From NCBI GenBank assembly GCA_015478945.1, contig JABUQX010103510.1, forward strand, positions 1 through 15,000: a DNA stretch of 15,000 nucleotides, written 5' to 3'. Every line of letters begins with the position of its first letter. Position 1 is the stretch's first letter. Below, in pieces: positions 1 to 9,959 of the stretch. Source of the DNA: Trachelipus rathkii. Taxonomy: Eukaryota; Arthropoda; Malacostraca; Isopoda; Trachelipodidae. A program made the translations under genes and the position numbers. The notes below the pieces were generated by a model. The model searched no databases and was not told where the DNA came from. It worked only from the letters and a program-made list of their open reading frames with translations.

Positions 1-20
1 TATTATATATATTAATATAC

Positions 21-56
<36 letters not shown>

Positions 57-427
57 TATATATATATCTATATTATTTAATATATATATATATATATATT
101 AATATATATTAATATATATATATAATTTATTATATTATTAATTTAATATATATAATATATATATAAAATCATATATATATATATATATATAATATATAGT
201 ATATATATATATATATTATATATTAATTTATTATTATATATATATATTATATATATATTTATATATTAATATATATAATATTGGATATATATATATATTA
301 TAGATTATATATATATAATATATAACATTATAATTTAATATATATATAATTAATTAATATATATATATATATAATTAATATATATATATATATATATATT
401 AATATATATATTAATATATATTATTAT

Positions 428-459
<32 letters not shown>

Positions 460-502
460 TATATAATATTTAATTAATATAATATATATAAATATTACTA
501 TA

Positions 503-543
<41 letters not shown>

Positions 544-657
544 TAATTATAATATATTATATATATATTATATATATATATATTATATATATATATATAT
601 ATTATATTAATATATTTAACATTTATATATATTTTATATATATATATATATTATATA
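1..657. repeat. (TA)n-rich microsatellite array
   Basis: The sequence is almost wholly alternating T and A, broken by short TTAA, TAAT and ATTT interruptions, with almost no G or C. It is an impure (TA)n satellite stretch that begins before the window. It borders the outer end of the left palindrome arm. No ORF or RNA gene is visible. Confidence 0.97.
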
Positions 658-699
658 CTTTAGTAGAGGAGGCCGGTATTGTAGAATTCTTTTAATTAG

Positions 700-2398
700 T
701 GTTGTTAGCTTTAACTGTCACTTATTAATATTCATATTTATTATATACTAATGTATATAAATTTAAAATACATATGTTTAAAATATATATGACACTTCTT
801 TTTATAATGATAATAATATTTTTAAATATAAGGAAATAGATACTAAATTTTTTACGTCCGCGACACGCGAGACTCACTCTCTATTCAAGGCTAAAGGACT
901 GTAGATTTTCTTTTCTTGAATTCTTTACAATCATATATAATACAGTTAATGTGTTTCAAGTTATGGTCTGCTATTTTCTTCATGGTGTTTGTTAGAAAAT
1001 TTTTTGATGTTTTCAGATATTTATATTTTGTATAAAATATATATATCTTAACTTCACCGTGGATGCTAATATATTGATAGTTGATTATTACTATTATATA
1101 TATATGAACACAATAGGATTCCATTGAATTGTCGTATAGGTTCGTGTGATTGTATATATCTGATCATATCATTTATAATTTAGTTTATAGATACTATTGT
1201 GTGAATAGAGTGGCGCTGTGGTATACGTCTCACTCACTAATGATATATATGTATAAGCTTGAATTTTATGCTGTCCTCATTGTGCAGGTCATCTGTAATG
1301 TTGATATTATTTTACTTTACTTTTCAAATCTATATGATTTCCACACTATTTTAATTAGTTTTAATTGTGCAAGTATTGCATATAAGGGGTGTGATATTAA
1401 TATATAAGTACTTTGTGTGGGGTGGAAGTATTTTATTTATTCTTTTCGTTTTGGGGGTTGGAGAATGTTTTTTAAGGTGATGTTATTTGATGAATTAGAG
1501 GGTAATTAATTTATTTATTGGTAAAAATATTTTTTGTTTTATACGAATATAATAGGATATAATTAGCTAGTAGAACTTGGTATAAAAGGGTTTGTTGTCA
1601 TATTATTATTTCGGTGATGAAAAATGATGTGACTATAAATAGTACTACTATATCTTTTATTATTGCTCATTTGTTAAATTGCATTTAGTGTGAATGATAA
1701 TATAACTCATATCAGGATATATTAAAGTGAGTGTGATATTGTAAAAGTATGTGGAATTAGTATTTTAGTATCTTAGTGATTAAGATAAGATGGGGGAGAT
1801 GCATAATTATACGAAAAGCTCATGTGGATGAAATTAAGTAGATGACAGTAAATAGCTAATTATTGTAGTTTTGGGGTAATGAATTCAGTAATTAAGCCAA
1901 TATGTAATATAGTTATGGTGCGAATTGATTGATTATTCTTATATTATTAAGTTAATAATTTAGCAGTTAGGATATGTTATTTAATTTACTACCATATATG
2001 TATATAGGTATTATCGTGATGAAAGGGAATTAGAGTTGCTCTAGTAGACTATCACGTGCTTTCTATCGTATATACTGAATATATACTGAATGTTGAATAG
2101 AGTATTAATATATATAGTTTTAGCGACATCATTATAGTGTTGTGATGTATGTAGAGGGAGGGAACATAAATGTCATATACTATCATATCTAATAATCTAT
2201 TAAATCTACTTTATAGTTATTATATAAGTGAGTTGAGGGTAAAATATTATAAATTCTCTGTTAAGTTTCCATATATATATGTCTGATATGGGAGATCATG
2301 TGGGATCCCATAACTCAGGCCGAAAGTTTGTTTGTAATATAATAATATTAGTCATTAATAATCGAAAGAATGATTAAGTTTGTATAAATAGAGAGATT
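700..2398 (+). repeat. Left arm of a ~3.5 kb imperfect palindrome
   Basis: This AT-rich, G/T-biased stretch is repeated in reverse complement at about 2446-4200. Anchors read directly are an 18-base identity (966-983 against 3921-3938), a 14-base identity (1284-1297 against 3518-3531), a 12-base identity (2061-2072 against 2773-2784) and an 8-base identity at the centre (2391-2398 against 2446-2453). Between anchors the arms align with many substitutions and small indels. The outer end is vague: similarity is clear to about 750 and weak to about 700. Short ORFs in the arm are not conserved in the other arm and are not called as genes. The nature of the arm sequence (satellite, transposon relic or duplicated locus) is not recognised. 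Confidence 0.85.
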
Positions 2399-2453
2399 AA
2401 TGATGATATGTATTTATTAATATATATATGATAAATCGAGAAGGCAATCTCTC
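2391..2453. other. Centre of the palindrome (hairpin core)
   Basis: The octamer gagagatt at 2391-2398 faces aatctctc at 2446-2453, leaving 47 bases between them. The mirrored blocks outside (left 2300-2334, right 2496-2540) have the same symmetry axis, near 2415-2422. So the arms run almost to the centre and are not separated by a large insert. The spacer is AT-rich and carries nothing I recognise. Confidence 0.75.
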
Positions 2454-4200
2454 AATTACAACATATACTTACTTTATACTTTAAATGCATATATTCGAAC
2501 AAACTATTTCACTCGGTCACTGATAGTATGGGTCCACTGTCTCCAATACTCAGTAACAATTAATTAATGTGAAACTATACACAGAATTTCTTATCATATA
2601 TTTTATATTCACACCTTATTTACTCAATTGTTATATATATGATTAGATATTTATGATGAATTTTTTGTGATCTACCTTCACTCAATACACCTAATAACTA
2701 TAATATTGAGTTCCTATATATATAACCTTAATATATTATAACCTAATCTATTCATCCTTCAGTTTCAGTATATATACGATAGAAATGCTTACTCAATAAT
2801 ACACTTCTATACCCCTTTCATTGATATCACTTATAATCCAATGGTGTAATACTATTTAATTAGTCATTTATACTACATGATATATATGGGCAGTACTTTG
2901 GTTATCAATTAAATTCGTCACACACTATATTTATTATAGGCTATCTAATTTAATTTCCAAACAACAATAAATATTTAAGTATGTTCTGTCAATCTCTTAA
3001 TTTATCTCATGCTTATTTTCAGTATATGCTCTCCCCTTTTCTACAGCAATAAACTTAAATACATCAACATATACTTTCAAATCCACTTTACTATCATCAT
3101 GATTTTTTCTAACCCCCCCTCACTCACCCCGTCACAAAAGTCATTTAACAAAGGTAAAAAATAGAGGTACTTAATATTATGCACTTTCCCTATATCTACC
3201 GTGATACAATATAGAACCTCACATATCTATTTTTATATACCAAATTTACCTATATATTTACTGCATTATATAATTGCTTATAAACAATTATTAATCAAAA
3301 TTAATTTATCACTACAATTATCCTACTGATATATAAATAAACATCATACCTTAAAAATAATCATTTACTCAAACTCATACAAAACGAAAAGATAAAATTA
3401 TTCCCCTCACAAAGTATCATGTATTATATATCACACCTACTGACATATACTTGCAATAAAAAATATTTATATATAGGTTGAATCAGATAGATTTTGCAAT
3501 AAGAGAAAAAATCAACATACAGATGACCTGCATAAGGACAGCATAAATTCAGCTTTAATAAGTCATAGGCGTAACACTATAGAGCCTATACTATCAATTA
3601 TATATTATATATATTATAATATATATATATATATATATATAGATATATATATATTATATAATATATATAATTTATGATCAATCAATAAATATAAGATGAT
3701 CAGTATAATAATATCTAATTACCACGAACCATAATCTGTGCAATATCATGGAATCCTTTATGCAATTTAATATATAAGTAACTATATATATACTATAATA
3801 TACTTATACAATAAGCATTACCTCACCGTGTGTAATGTTTTAGATATAGATTTATCTCATACTATTAGTGTATTAAAGAAAGAAAAACACCATTATAATG
3901 TAGAGTGAAACGTTACCATAATGAAGAAAATAGCAGACTCAAACTTGAAAATCAATACACTATGTAAAACTGATATGATAAGGTTCAAAGATAAAAAGAT
4001 AATACCAGTCCCTTATGCTACCTTAATAGTATCATTCACTGCACGTGTCTGGACGTAAATTAGTTTTACTTTATTTAAAATATATTTCAATTATAAAATA
4101 AAGTGTCTTTAACAATTTGTATTTTATATTTGTATGTAATAATATTAGTTAAATTAAAATGAAGTTAGTACAGTATAATATATATCATAATAAGTACTAT
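2446..4200 (-). repeat. Right arm of the imperfect palindrome
   Basis: This is the reverse-complement partner of the left arm and is therefore C/A-biased on the plus strand. It is slightly longer than the left arm, largely because of a TA array at about 3598-3676 that has no equal on the left; the symmetry axis computed from outer anchors shifts accordingly. Shared words include the reverse complements of ggtgtgatat, tactttgtg and cttttcgtttt (left arm near 1388-1450, right arm near 3375-3450). No ORF of note lies here. Outward of about 4200 I could no longer follow the pairing. Confidence 0.85.
3598..3676. repeat. (TA)n array inside the right arm
   Basis: This is a run of alternating T and A with few interruptions, inside the right arm. 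The left arm has no equal-length TA run at the mirrored place (about 1170-1260), so it looks like an expansion or insertion after the two arms formed. Confidence 0.9.
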
Positions 4201-4910
<710 letters not shown>

Positions 4911-4938
4911 TATTATTATTATTCTACAAACACTTATT

Positions 4939-4952
4939 CCCGCTTAAGCGGG
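4939..4952. other. Perfect 14-base palindrome near the A1 3' end
   Basis: The sequence CCCGCTTAAGCGGG equals its own reverse complement. It lies about 30 bases before the A1 3' tail, in what should be its short 3' untranslated region. In the RNA it could form only a very short-looped hairpin, so a role in RT recognition is speculation. Confidence 0.85.
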
Positions 4953-4989
4953 GTAGTGGTACGTGCAGCTTCCCTAATTCATATTTTCC

Positions 4990-5354
4990 TTCATCTCGCC
5001 CCCACCCACCTCCTCCATTCCTTTCTATCTCTCGCCAACGCCCTACCTCTCCACCCTCATCCCTCTCTCTTCCAGCATTTCTTTTATTCCATCCATCCAC
5101 CTTCTTCTTGGTCTCCCTTCCTCTCCCTTCCTATCCCGCTCCGCCTCCCAACTCTCCTAACCACCCTCTGTTCCTCCATTTCTTCTCCAGGTGTCCAAAC
5201 ATTAACATTCCTTTTCGCTCTTCTCAACGCAACATTCCTCCAATCACATCCTCTTGCTTTATCACCTATTCCTAATTCTCTTCTTTTTTACTTTTACTAA
5301 CAAATCGAGGCCCTCACATACAATACCGCTCTCAACCCTTTCATCTCAAACACT
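4990..5354 (-). pseudogene. C-terminal region of the A1 polyprotein, degraded
   Basis: Reading on from the RT ORF on the minus strand, fragments in changing frames give a methionine-containing segment after the stop (EMKGLRAV), a basic stretch rich in Arg and Gly, then RRWMDGIKEMLEERG (about 5060-5107) and ALARDRKEWRRWV (about 5003-5041). This order, basic linker followed by a Trp/Asp/Gly block and a DR-EWRR ending, is what I recall for the C-terminal tail of this kind of invertebrate retroelement. At least three stops interrupt it. It adds support to A1 reaching its natural 3' end. Confidence 0.75.
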
Positions 5355-6360
5355 TCACTTCTTCTTGGACCTAGCATTTAACCCCCATGTTTCACACCCA
5401 TATAGTACCGCTGGAACACAAATTTTTTTCAAACATACTTTCTTAAGTTTAAGTGATAAATCCCCCTCTTTCCATTTCCTCAGACCACTCAATGCTCTCG
5501 TTCCCTCTCCTACTCTGTGATCTATCTCTTCCTTCATCCCTCCTTCCTTACCCAAATCCATCCCTAAATATCTAAAAACCTTTACTTCTTCTAAAACTAC
5601 ACCTCCTACTCTAATCCCTAACCCCATCCCCTCATCTGTTTCCTCCTCCTCAAACACTAACACTTTACTCTTACCTGGATTTATCTTAAGACCCTTTTGC
5701 CCACACACTCTCTCAAACTCCTTCACCAAATACTTCAGACCTTCTGAATTCTTCGCCACTAAGGCAGTATCATCCGCAAACAGTATCATATTATATATAC
5801 ATCTATCAACCCTATCCATCAATTCCACCCCTCTCCCCTCCCTCATCATTCCTTCTACAGACACTCTCCATAAATAAATTGAAAAACCACGGTGACATTA
5901 CACATCCCTGTCTCAACCCTCTCCTACTCCAAACATCTCACTCTCCCTCCCTAATACTCTCACACATTCTGCTATTTCTATAAAAGGCCCTAATACCTTT
6001 TCCTATTTACCCCCTATTCCATATTCTTCCAGCACCCTCCATAATTCCCCTCTTCACTCTATCATATGCCTTCTCCAGATCTAAAAAACAACCATGAACT
6101 TTTCCCTTTCTTTCTTAGCTTTCTCACACCAAGCATGCTTCATTGTGATACTTGATCCACACACCCTTCCCACCTAAATCCTCCTTGTTTCTTCCCCATA
6201 CAACTGCTCTTGCCGTTAAGTCTCTCACCCTTCAATTAGTATTCTCTGTATTCTCCATACACTTCCCTACTACATACAGACTCAAAAGACAAAATGCCTC
6301 TATAATTAAAACCACATCCATCCATATCTCCTTTCCTTTAATACAGGGGGTAAAATATAC
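5355..6360 (-). pseudogene. Reverse transcriptase domain of A1, frameshifted
   Basis: This is a broken RT gene, which in a working element would copy the element RNA at the nicked target. The palm motifs appear in order but in different frames: DLEKAYDRV (motif A, first catalytic Asp), GLRQGCVMSPW (motif B) and FADD (motif C, the Asp pair). The longest intact part is 169 codons at 5355-5864; FADD is residues 29-32 of it, followed by KINPGKSKV, a FRYLG segment near residues 96-100 and AVLYGCETWGL near the end. Upstream, stops interrupt the frame between motifs A and B, and one frame change lies between motif B and the 169-codon ORF. Stops and frame changes also separate it from the C-terminal remnant at 4990-5354. 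The domain identity is very likely; function is lost. Confidence 0.88.
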
Positions 6361-6407
6361 CATAAAACAAACTCATATCCTATTCCATAATAGGTCCTGT
6401 GGGAAAC

Positions 6408-6544
6408 TACTTATATATCATTATATAATATTATATATTTATATATATCAACTTAACTATATATAACCTATCATTTATATATAACCTTATATACTCCCCA
6501 TATAAATCTCATATATATAGTATATATATATAACTCTATACTGT
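6408..6544. repeat. TA-rich spacer between A1 and B1
   Basis: Impure TA-rich sequence with interruptions separates the truncated 5' side of A1 (minus) from the truncated 5' side of B1 (plus). It holds no gene. The two elements therefore sit back to back, diverging from this point. Confidence 0.8.
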
Positions 6545-6925
6545 TCTTCCTAACAGAACAGATTTTCGCGCCTTTTTTGAATATCTTACTACTTCTCACG
6601 GGACACTGTTAATCTTCTCATCCAAATACTGAGGTCCTCTCATCTAGGGGTATTTCATTGTACTCACACTCGATATGGTTGGGATGCCTCTCATTTACTG
6701 ATTTAGGTGGGTGGGAGGCCGAATCATCTCCTCAGCATTCTTCACGATCTGGAGACAACTAATTAAAGAACAAACACACATTCCGATCGTCCTACACCCA
6801 ACTCTTAGAAAACTGACTATGTTTCACCATAGTCACTTACTCTCTATAATACACCACCTTCGCTCCTATTGTAAATCTGACCACAACCTTATATCTCTTA
6901 ATTTTAATCTTTCTCTCCAACAGCT
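6545..6925 (+). pseudogene. APE endonuclease domain of B1, C-terminal part
   Basis: This is the target-nicking endonuclease domain, present only from about its middle. Early fragments read NRTDFRAFFEYLT-like residues near 6553-6590, then a decayed GDFN-type strand near 6635-6660 and an IWLG segment near 6674. The frame from 6711 continues with an EQTHIPIVLHPTL stretch and ends in CKSDHNLISLNFNL, where SDH (6876-6884) is the conserved catalytic Ser-Asp-His signature of APE-type nucleases. Stops and at least two frame changes break the domain. The start at 6711 is only the first ATG after the last stop, not a true start. Confidence 0.78.
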
Positions 6926-6973
6926 CCATCCTGCACTAGTGCTGGTTCTTATCCTGGCACTTCTGATCGGGCC

Positions 6974-7597
6974 GTGGGGGGCTTTGCGCTGGCTTTCTAC
7001 GCTAACTATAATTGGAATGACTGCTTTGACTCTGGTGATGCTTCGGCTTCTGCCGACAAGGTGGGAGCTGTAATCGTTGATGGGATGAGCAGGTTCATTC
7101 CTTCTTCAACTAAATCTTTCTCTCCTCATAATCATCCATGGTTCGATCGTAATTGCTCTCTGGCCATTCAGGCTAGAGACAATGCGTATCGGGGGTGGAA
7201 AAATTCTCGTTCTCCTATCACTCTCGCTAATTTTCATTCAGCTAGAAATCGTTGCAGGGATACTCTTCGACGAGCAAAGTCGGATTTTCATCAAAACGAA
7301 AGGTGCGCTAACCTCCTTGGTTCTCCTACTGATAAATCTTTCTGGCCTCTTGCCAAAAACATCTCCAACAACTTCTGTAAATCTACCTTTCCTCCTCTTA
7401 TTCAATCTGATGGTTCTTTTGTTGCTAACTCTCCAACTGGAAAGGCCCCAATCTCTTCGGCCTCCTATTATCCTCTAACTAACTCAACCCTGACGATTCT
7501 GGCATTCCTCTTCTCTCCTTCCCCCCCTCCCCCCCCCCCTCTTCCCCTTCTATGTCTTTGCCTGAGATTACATTTGATCCGGTGCATGGGCTCCTGA
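6974..7597 (+). pseudogene. Linker between endonuclease and RT of B1, longest open frame
   Basis: This 207-codon open frame is the best preserved part of B1. It has the linker features of this family: FYANYNWND, a GAVIVDGMSRFIPSST segment, HPWFDRNCSLAIQARDNAY (residues about 55-73), SARNRCRDTLRRAKSDFHQ (about 88-106) and SFWPLAKNISNNFCKSTFPPL (about 121-141). These pieces form the helical region ahead of RT fingers in Jockey/CR1-like elements as I recall them. After residue 165 the frame slips through a C-rich tract (7521-7548) and the last 40 residues are out of frame with the RT. The ATG at 6974 has no special support as a start, since the linker frame continues from the endonuclease. Confidence 0.82.
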
Positions 7598-8350
7598 AAA
7601 TCTATGAACGTTAGGAGGCGGGTGGCCCGTGGCATTCCTCCCCGAGTTTTGAGGGAGTGTGCCTTTCGTGCTGGCCCCTCCTCTCGTTTAACTATATTCT
7701 CTATGCCTCAATACTAGCACTTTCCTCATGTTGGACACGCCGCATATGTCCAACCTTATTCGAAAAAAGGTAAGCCGCTCTGATCTTCTAACTATCGCCT
7801 ATAGCTCTAACTTGTATTCTATTAAGATCTTTGAAAGCCTTCTCAACTCTCATTTCTTAGACATCTGGAATCTCATTCCTTTTCGATCGCCAGTACGGCT
7901 TTCGGGGCTCGATCTACTTGTGATATACTTTCCTATCTAACAGATTTATGGTTTTCCACCCTAAGGAAATTACGGGAGACTTGCGTGGTGGCCGCTTGAC
8001 ATATCCAAAGCATTTGACCGGGTATGGCAACACTGCGCGTCCACTGCTCTCCCAAAGTCCTCCTTTGATTTCCTCCTTCTCTTGTTCTTACTATATTGTC
8101 TAGCTTTCTTTTCAAATCGCTCAATATGGCTGTTTGTCGATGGGCGACTTCTTCTTCCTTTCTGTCAATAGTGGTGTTCTCAGGGTTCTCGTCTTATCTC
8201 CTACTTTATTCCTGCTTTGTGCATTAATTGATACCTTCTCGTCTGCACATCTTAACTCATATCAATCATATGCCTGATGATACTTGACCCTCATTCTTCA
8301 ACTCATTTCAATTCTGCTCCTTCTTTTACTTCTAAAATTGCCTCTCGTCT
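7598..8350 (+). pseudogene. Reverse transcriptase domain of B1, heavily frameshifted
   Basis: Pieces of RT fingers and palm can be read in all three plus frames. RRxGGPxGIPPRVLRECA lies near 7610-7665, TFPHVGHAAYVQPYSKKGK near 7721-7775, KxFESLLNSHFLD near 7825-7862, a QYGFRGSIYL-like segment near 7890-7920, LDISKAFDRVW (motif A with its catalytic Asp) at 7995-8027, SGVLRVLVLSPTLFLL (motif B, normally GVPQGSVLSP) at 8170-8217, and SYA-DDT (motif C) at 8266-8284 with one inserted T at 8275 between Ala and the Asp pair. No frame stays open longer than about 70 codons, so the copy is old and inactive. Confidence 0.85.
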
Positions 8351-8599
8351 TAATATTTCGATTCATTCTCATGATCCTGGATAGAATTTCCGGGTTGGGG
8401 TCGTCGCAAACCTTGTGTGAAATCATTCATTCTCTCTTTTAAAAAACCCAACTTCTCAATCTCCTCTCTAAGAACCTTCTAACTTTCCTATCTCTTCGAC
8501 GGTTCTCTCGTCTCTCCTGTCTGCGCAATATATATAGACCTGTGGAAACATCCTTGGCTTCATCTATAATACAAATAAATGTCTTTGATCGCATTACCT

Positions 8600-9235
8600 A
8601 ACGCATCTTCAATGGGTTGCTGCATGGTGGCTCAAAGAAACTAGGGAGTTTGTTTAGACTGCGAGACTTTTATTTTTCCTATTCATCAGTTTACCTTCTC
8701 CATTTGTTTCGTAGTTATACAAGGGGTCTCTATCCGCACATTGTAATGGATGTACTGCTCTCCATATTTTGGGCCGGGTTCACGGTCTTACCCGCGCTTC
8801 CCCGGCTATTTGTGGATGGGTCGAGTCACACGGCATAACACAGACTTATAAACTTGTCGTGTGTACATTTAACTAGTTCACTCTTGACCTCCTCATCTTT
8901 GACGTGCGCGATGTTGGTCGCTTTATTCTTTCTATAGGTACGTGTAGCGGCAGGTGCTAGATCGCCGAAGCTTTCCACTCGCCGATGACTGCATTCATAC
9001 TTATTAATGACGCACTCCCTCGCAGCACAAGGGGTGCTGTGTCGCCAAATAGCGTTTTATTGTGCTTGATGTTAGCACTCGCAGACTCAGTTCGCTGGCG
9101 GTGGCTCTTATTTCCCTGCACACCTCTGTTCTGTGAATTCTCTTCCATCTTCTGTGTTTCCTAATCAATTTAATCTCCCTCACTTTAAAGCCTGCGTCTG
9201 GGCTCATCTGCGTAATTTGCGGTTTAGTTGAAATT
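8600..9235 (+). pseudogene. C-terminal region of B1, degraded
   Basis: The frame at 8617-8838 gives GGSKKLGSLFRLRDFYFSYSSVYLLHLFRSYTRGLY. It matches, residue for residue at many places, the region in B2 at 14222-14434 that reads APQKAGNSVQMREFFLSAQILLLYKGLIRP. Later pieces are FDVRDVGRFILSIGTCSGRC near 8894-8955 and SSVFPNQFNLPHFKACVWAHLRNL near 9140-9225; the latter is the counterpart of the FPANVNLLYLSPAVCAHLRML segment of B2. Between them the reading frame is lost through several stops. In this family this tail follows the RT thumb and ends the protein; its job is not well defined. Confidence 0.78.
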
Positions 9236-9243
9236 TGTTCGTG

Positions 9244-9300
9244 TACACCCCCTCCTTTGATAGGGCCTTTGCCAGTGAGCGGTGGTGATACTGTAAAAAA
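9244..9300 (+). other. Conserved 3' terminal motif of the B family (copy in B1)
   Basis: CCCCCTCCTTT, AGGGC, GTGAG and GGTGGT occur in this order and are followed by GTAAAAAA, after which (TA)n begins. The same string of blocks in the same order and spacing is found on the minus strand at 13784-13731 in B2. This is the 3' untranslated end that the element's RT would recognise in target-primed reverse transcription; that role is known for non-LTR elements in general and inferred here. Confidence 0.85.
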
Positions 9301-9343
9301 TTATATATATACTATACTATATATAATTAATATTAATATATAT

Positions 9344-9424
<81 letters not shown>
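9299..9424. repeat. (TA)n array at the B1 3' end
   Basis: The A tract closing B1 passes without a break into alternating TA with a few TTAA interruptions. It is either the site into which B1 was inserted or an expansion seeded by its tail. Confidence 0.92.
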
Positions 9425-9426
<2 letters not shown>

Positions 9427-9617
9427 TAATACAACTTATTCTTCCTAGAAAATCAATTATTTTTAAAATTTCTTTCGGCAATATTTATTTAATTGAATTA
9501 ATTAAATGTAATCCTTTTTTATATAAATTATTAATTAATTGAAATTATATTTAATTTTCATCCTAAGTTTTTTAAGACTTTCAGTGTTTTTTGACTTACA
9601 TTTCTAATTTTAGCTAA
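9425..9617. other. AT-rich intergenic stretch
   Basis: This is AT-rich sequence with short AATTAATT runs and T tracts. No ORF, RNA gene or recognised repeat is visible. It leads abruptly into the GC block. Confidence 0.6.
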
Positions 9618-9712
9618 CCCCGGCCCCGGCCCGGCCCCGGCCCCGGCCTCGGCCCGGCCGGCCCCGGCTAATTTAGAGCAACCCGGCCCCCGGCGAAAAT
9701 TCCCGGCCGGGT
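9618..9712. repeat. GC-rich block, GGCCCC-type tandem repeat
   Basis: At 9618-9668 the plus strand is an irregular tandem of CCCC, GG and CCC units, close to (GGCCCC)n. The minus strand then has five runs of three or four G separated by CC (9618-9644), which fits the pattern of an intramolecular G-quadruplex. Flanking TTAGC (9610-9614) and GGCTAA (9667-9672) make a loose inverted repeat around it. A second GC patch at 9682-9712 has the pair CCCGGCC and GGCCGGG around GAAAATT. In a window that is otherwise strongly AT-rich, this is a sharp compositional island. Confidence 0.9.
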
Positions 9713-9959
9713 CGGTCCCTAAACGGCAGCCCACCTTACCGCCCCTTTATACCTTAATTAGTAGAACTCGTCACGTAGAAAAACCCACCATAGGACTTCA
9801 CGGGTCTGCGACAGAACCTACTAGTGGTATCTTATGTCAATGGTAGGGTTATCCTTTGCTTAGTGGGCACAACATCCCCCTCCAAAACCCCACCATCCGC
9901 AACCTTATTTGCGAATTTCTTCTCTTCTCTGCAAAATCAACATTCCGCTCAATTTCTTC

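Larger units (their letters stand above)
4911..6405 (-). mobile_element. Retroelement A1: 5'-truncated non-LTR retrotransposon
   Basis: The minus strand carries an RT and C-terminal region with the motif order of an APE-type non-LTR retrotransposon, ending at 4911 in an (AAT)n-like 3' tail next to (TA)n. Reading 6405 to 4911, the order is a pre-motif region resembling LYKGKGD/NYRGI near 6290-6345, motif A DLEKAYD (6061-6081), motif B GLRQGCVMSPW (5887-5919), motif C FADD (5769-5780), the YLG/YGCETW region, and a C-terminal RKEWRRW stretch near 5010-5035. The endonuclease half is missing, so the copy is truncated at its 5' side, where TA-rich DNA begins. Several frameshifts and stops show it is inactive. 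I do not assign a named clade. No clear target-site duplication was found. Confidence 0.88.
6545..9300 (+). mobile_element. Retroelement B1: decayed non-LTR retrotransposon (Jockey/CR1-like)
   Basis: The plus strand reads, in broken frames, from the middle of an APE endonuclease through a linker, a reverse transcriptase and a C-terminal region to a 3' end at about 9300. Key marks are SDH of the endonuclease (6876-6884), LDISKAFDRVW (7995-8027), a damaged motif B (8170-8223), YADD split by one extra base (8269-8281), KKLGSLFRLRDF (8635-8670) and HFKACVWAHLRNLRF near the end (about 9180-9225). The 3' untranslated end matches that of B2, after which comes an A tract and a (TA)n array. The motif style (PQGSVLSP in B2, YADDT) points to the Jockey/CR1 side of non-LTR elements. 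The 5' part, including any ORF1, is missing. Confidence 0.9.

Noticed and set aside
891..1407. Two short ORFs (minus 891-1124 and plus 1150-1407) in the left palindrome arm
   Set aside because: Composition is that of random AT-rich DNA, there is no family likeness, and the mirrored right arm does not preserve either frame.
2061..2092. Short tandem ATATACTGA units as a possible CRISPR-like or regulatory array
   Set aside because: There are only two units with no spacers; it is a local AT-rich duplication within the palindrome arm.
4956..5520. Plus-strand ORFs rich in Ser, Pro, Leu and Phe
   Set aside because: They are antisense to the A1 reverse transcriptase and tail; the minus strand gives clear RT motifs.
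8957..9207. Minus-strand ORFs opposite the B1 tail
   Set aside because: They are antisense to the C-terminal region of B1, which matches B2 on the sense strand.
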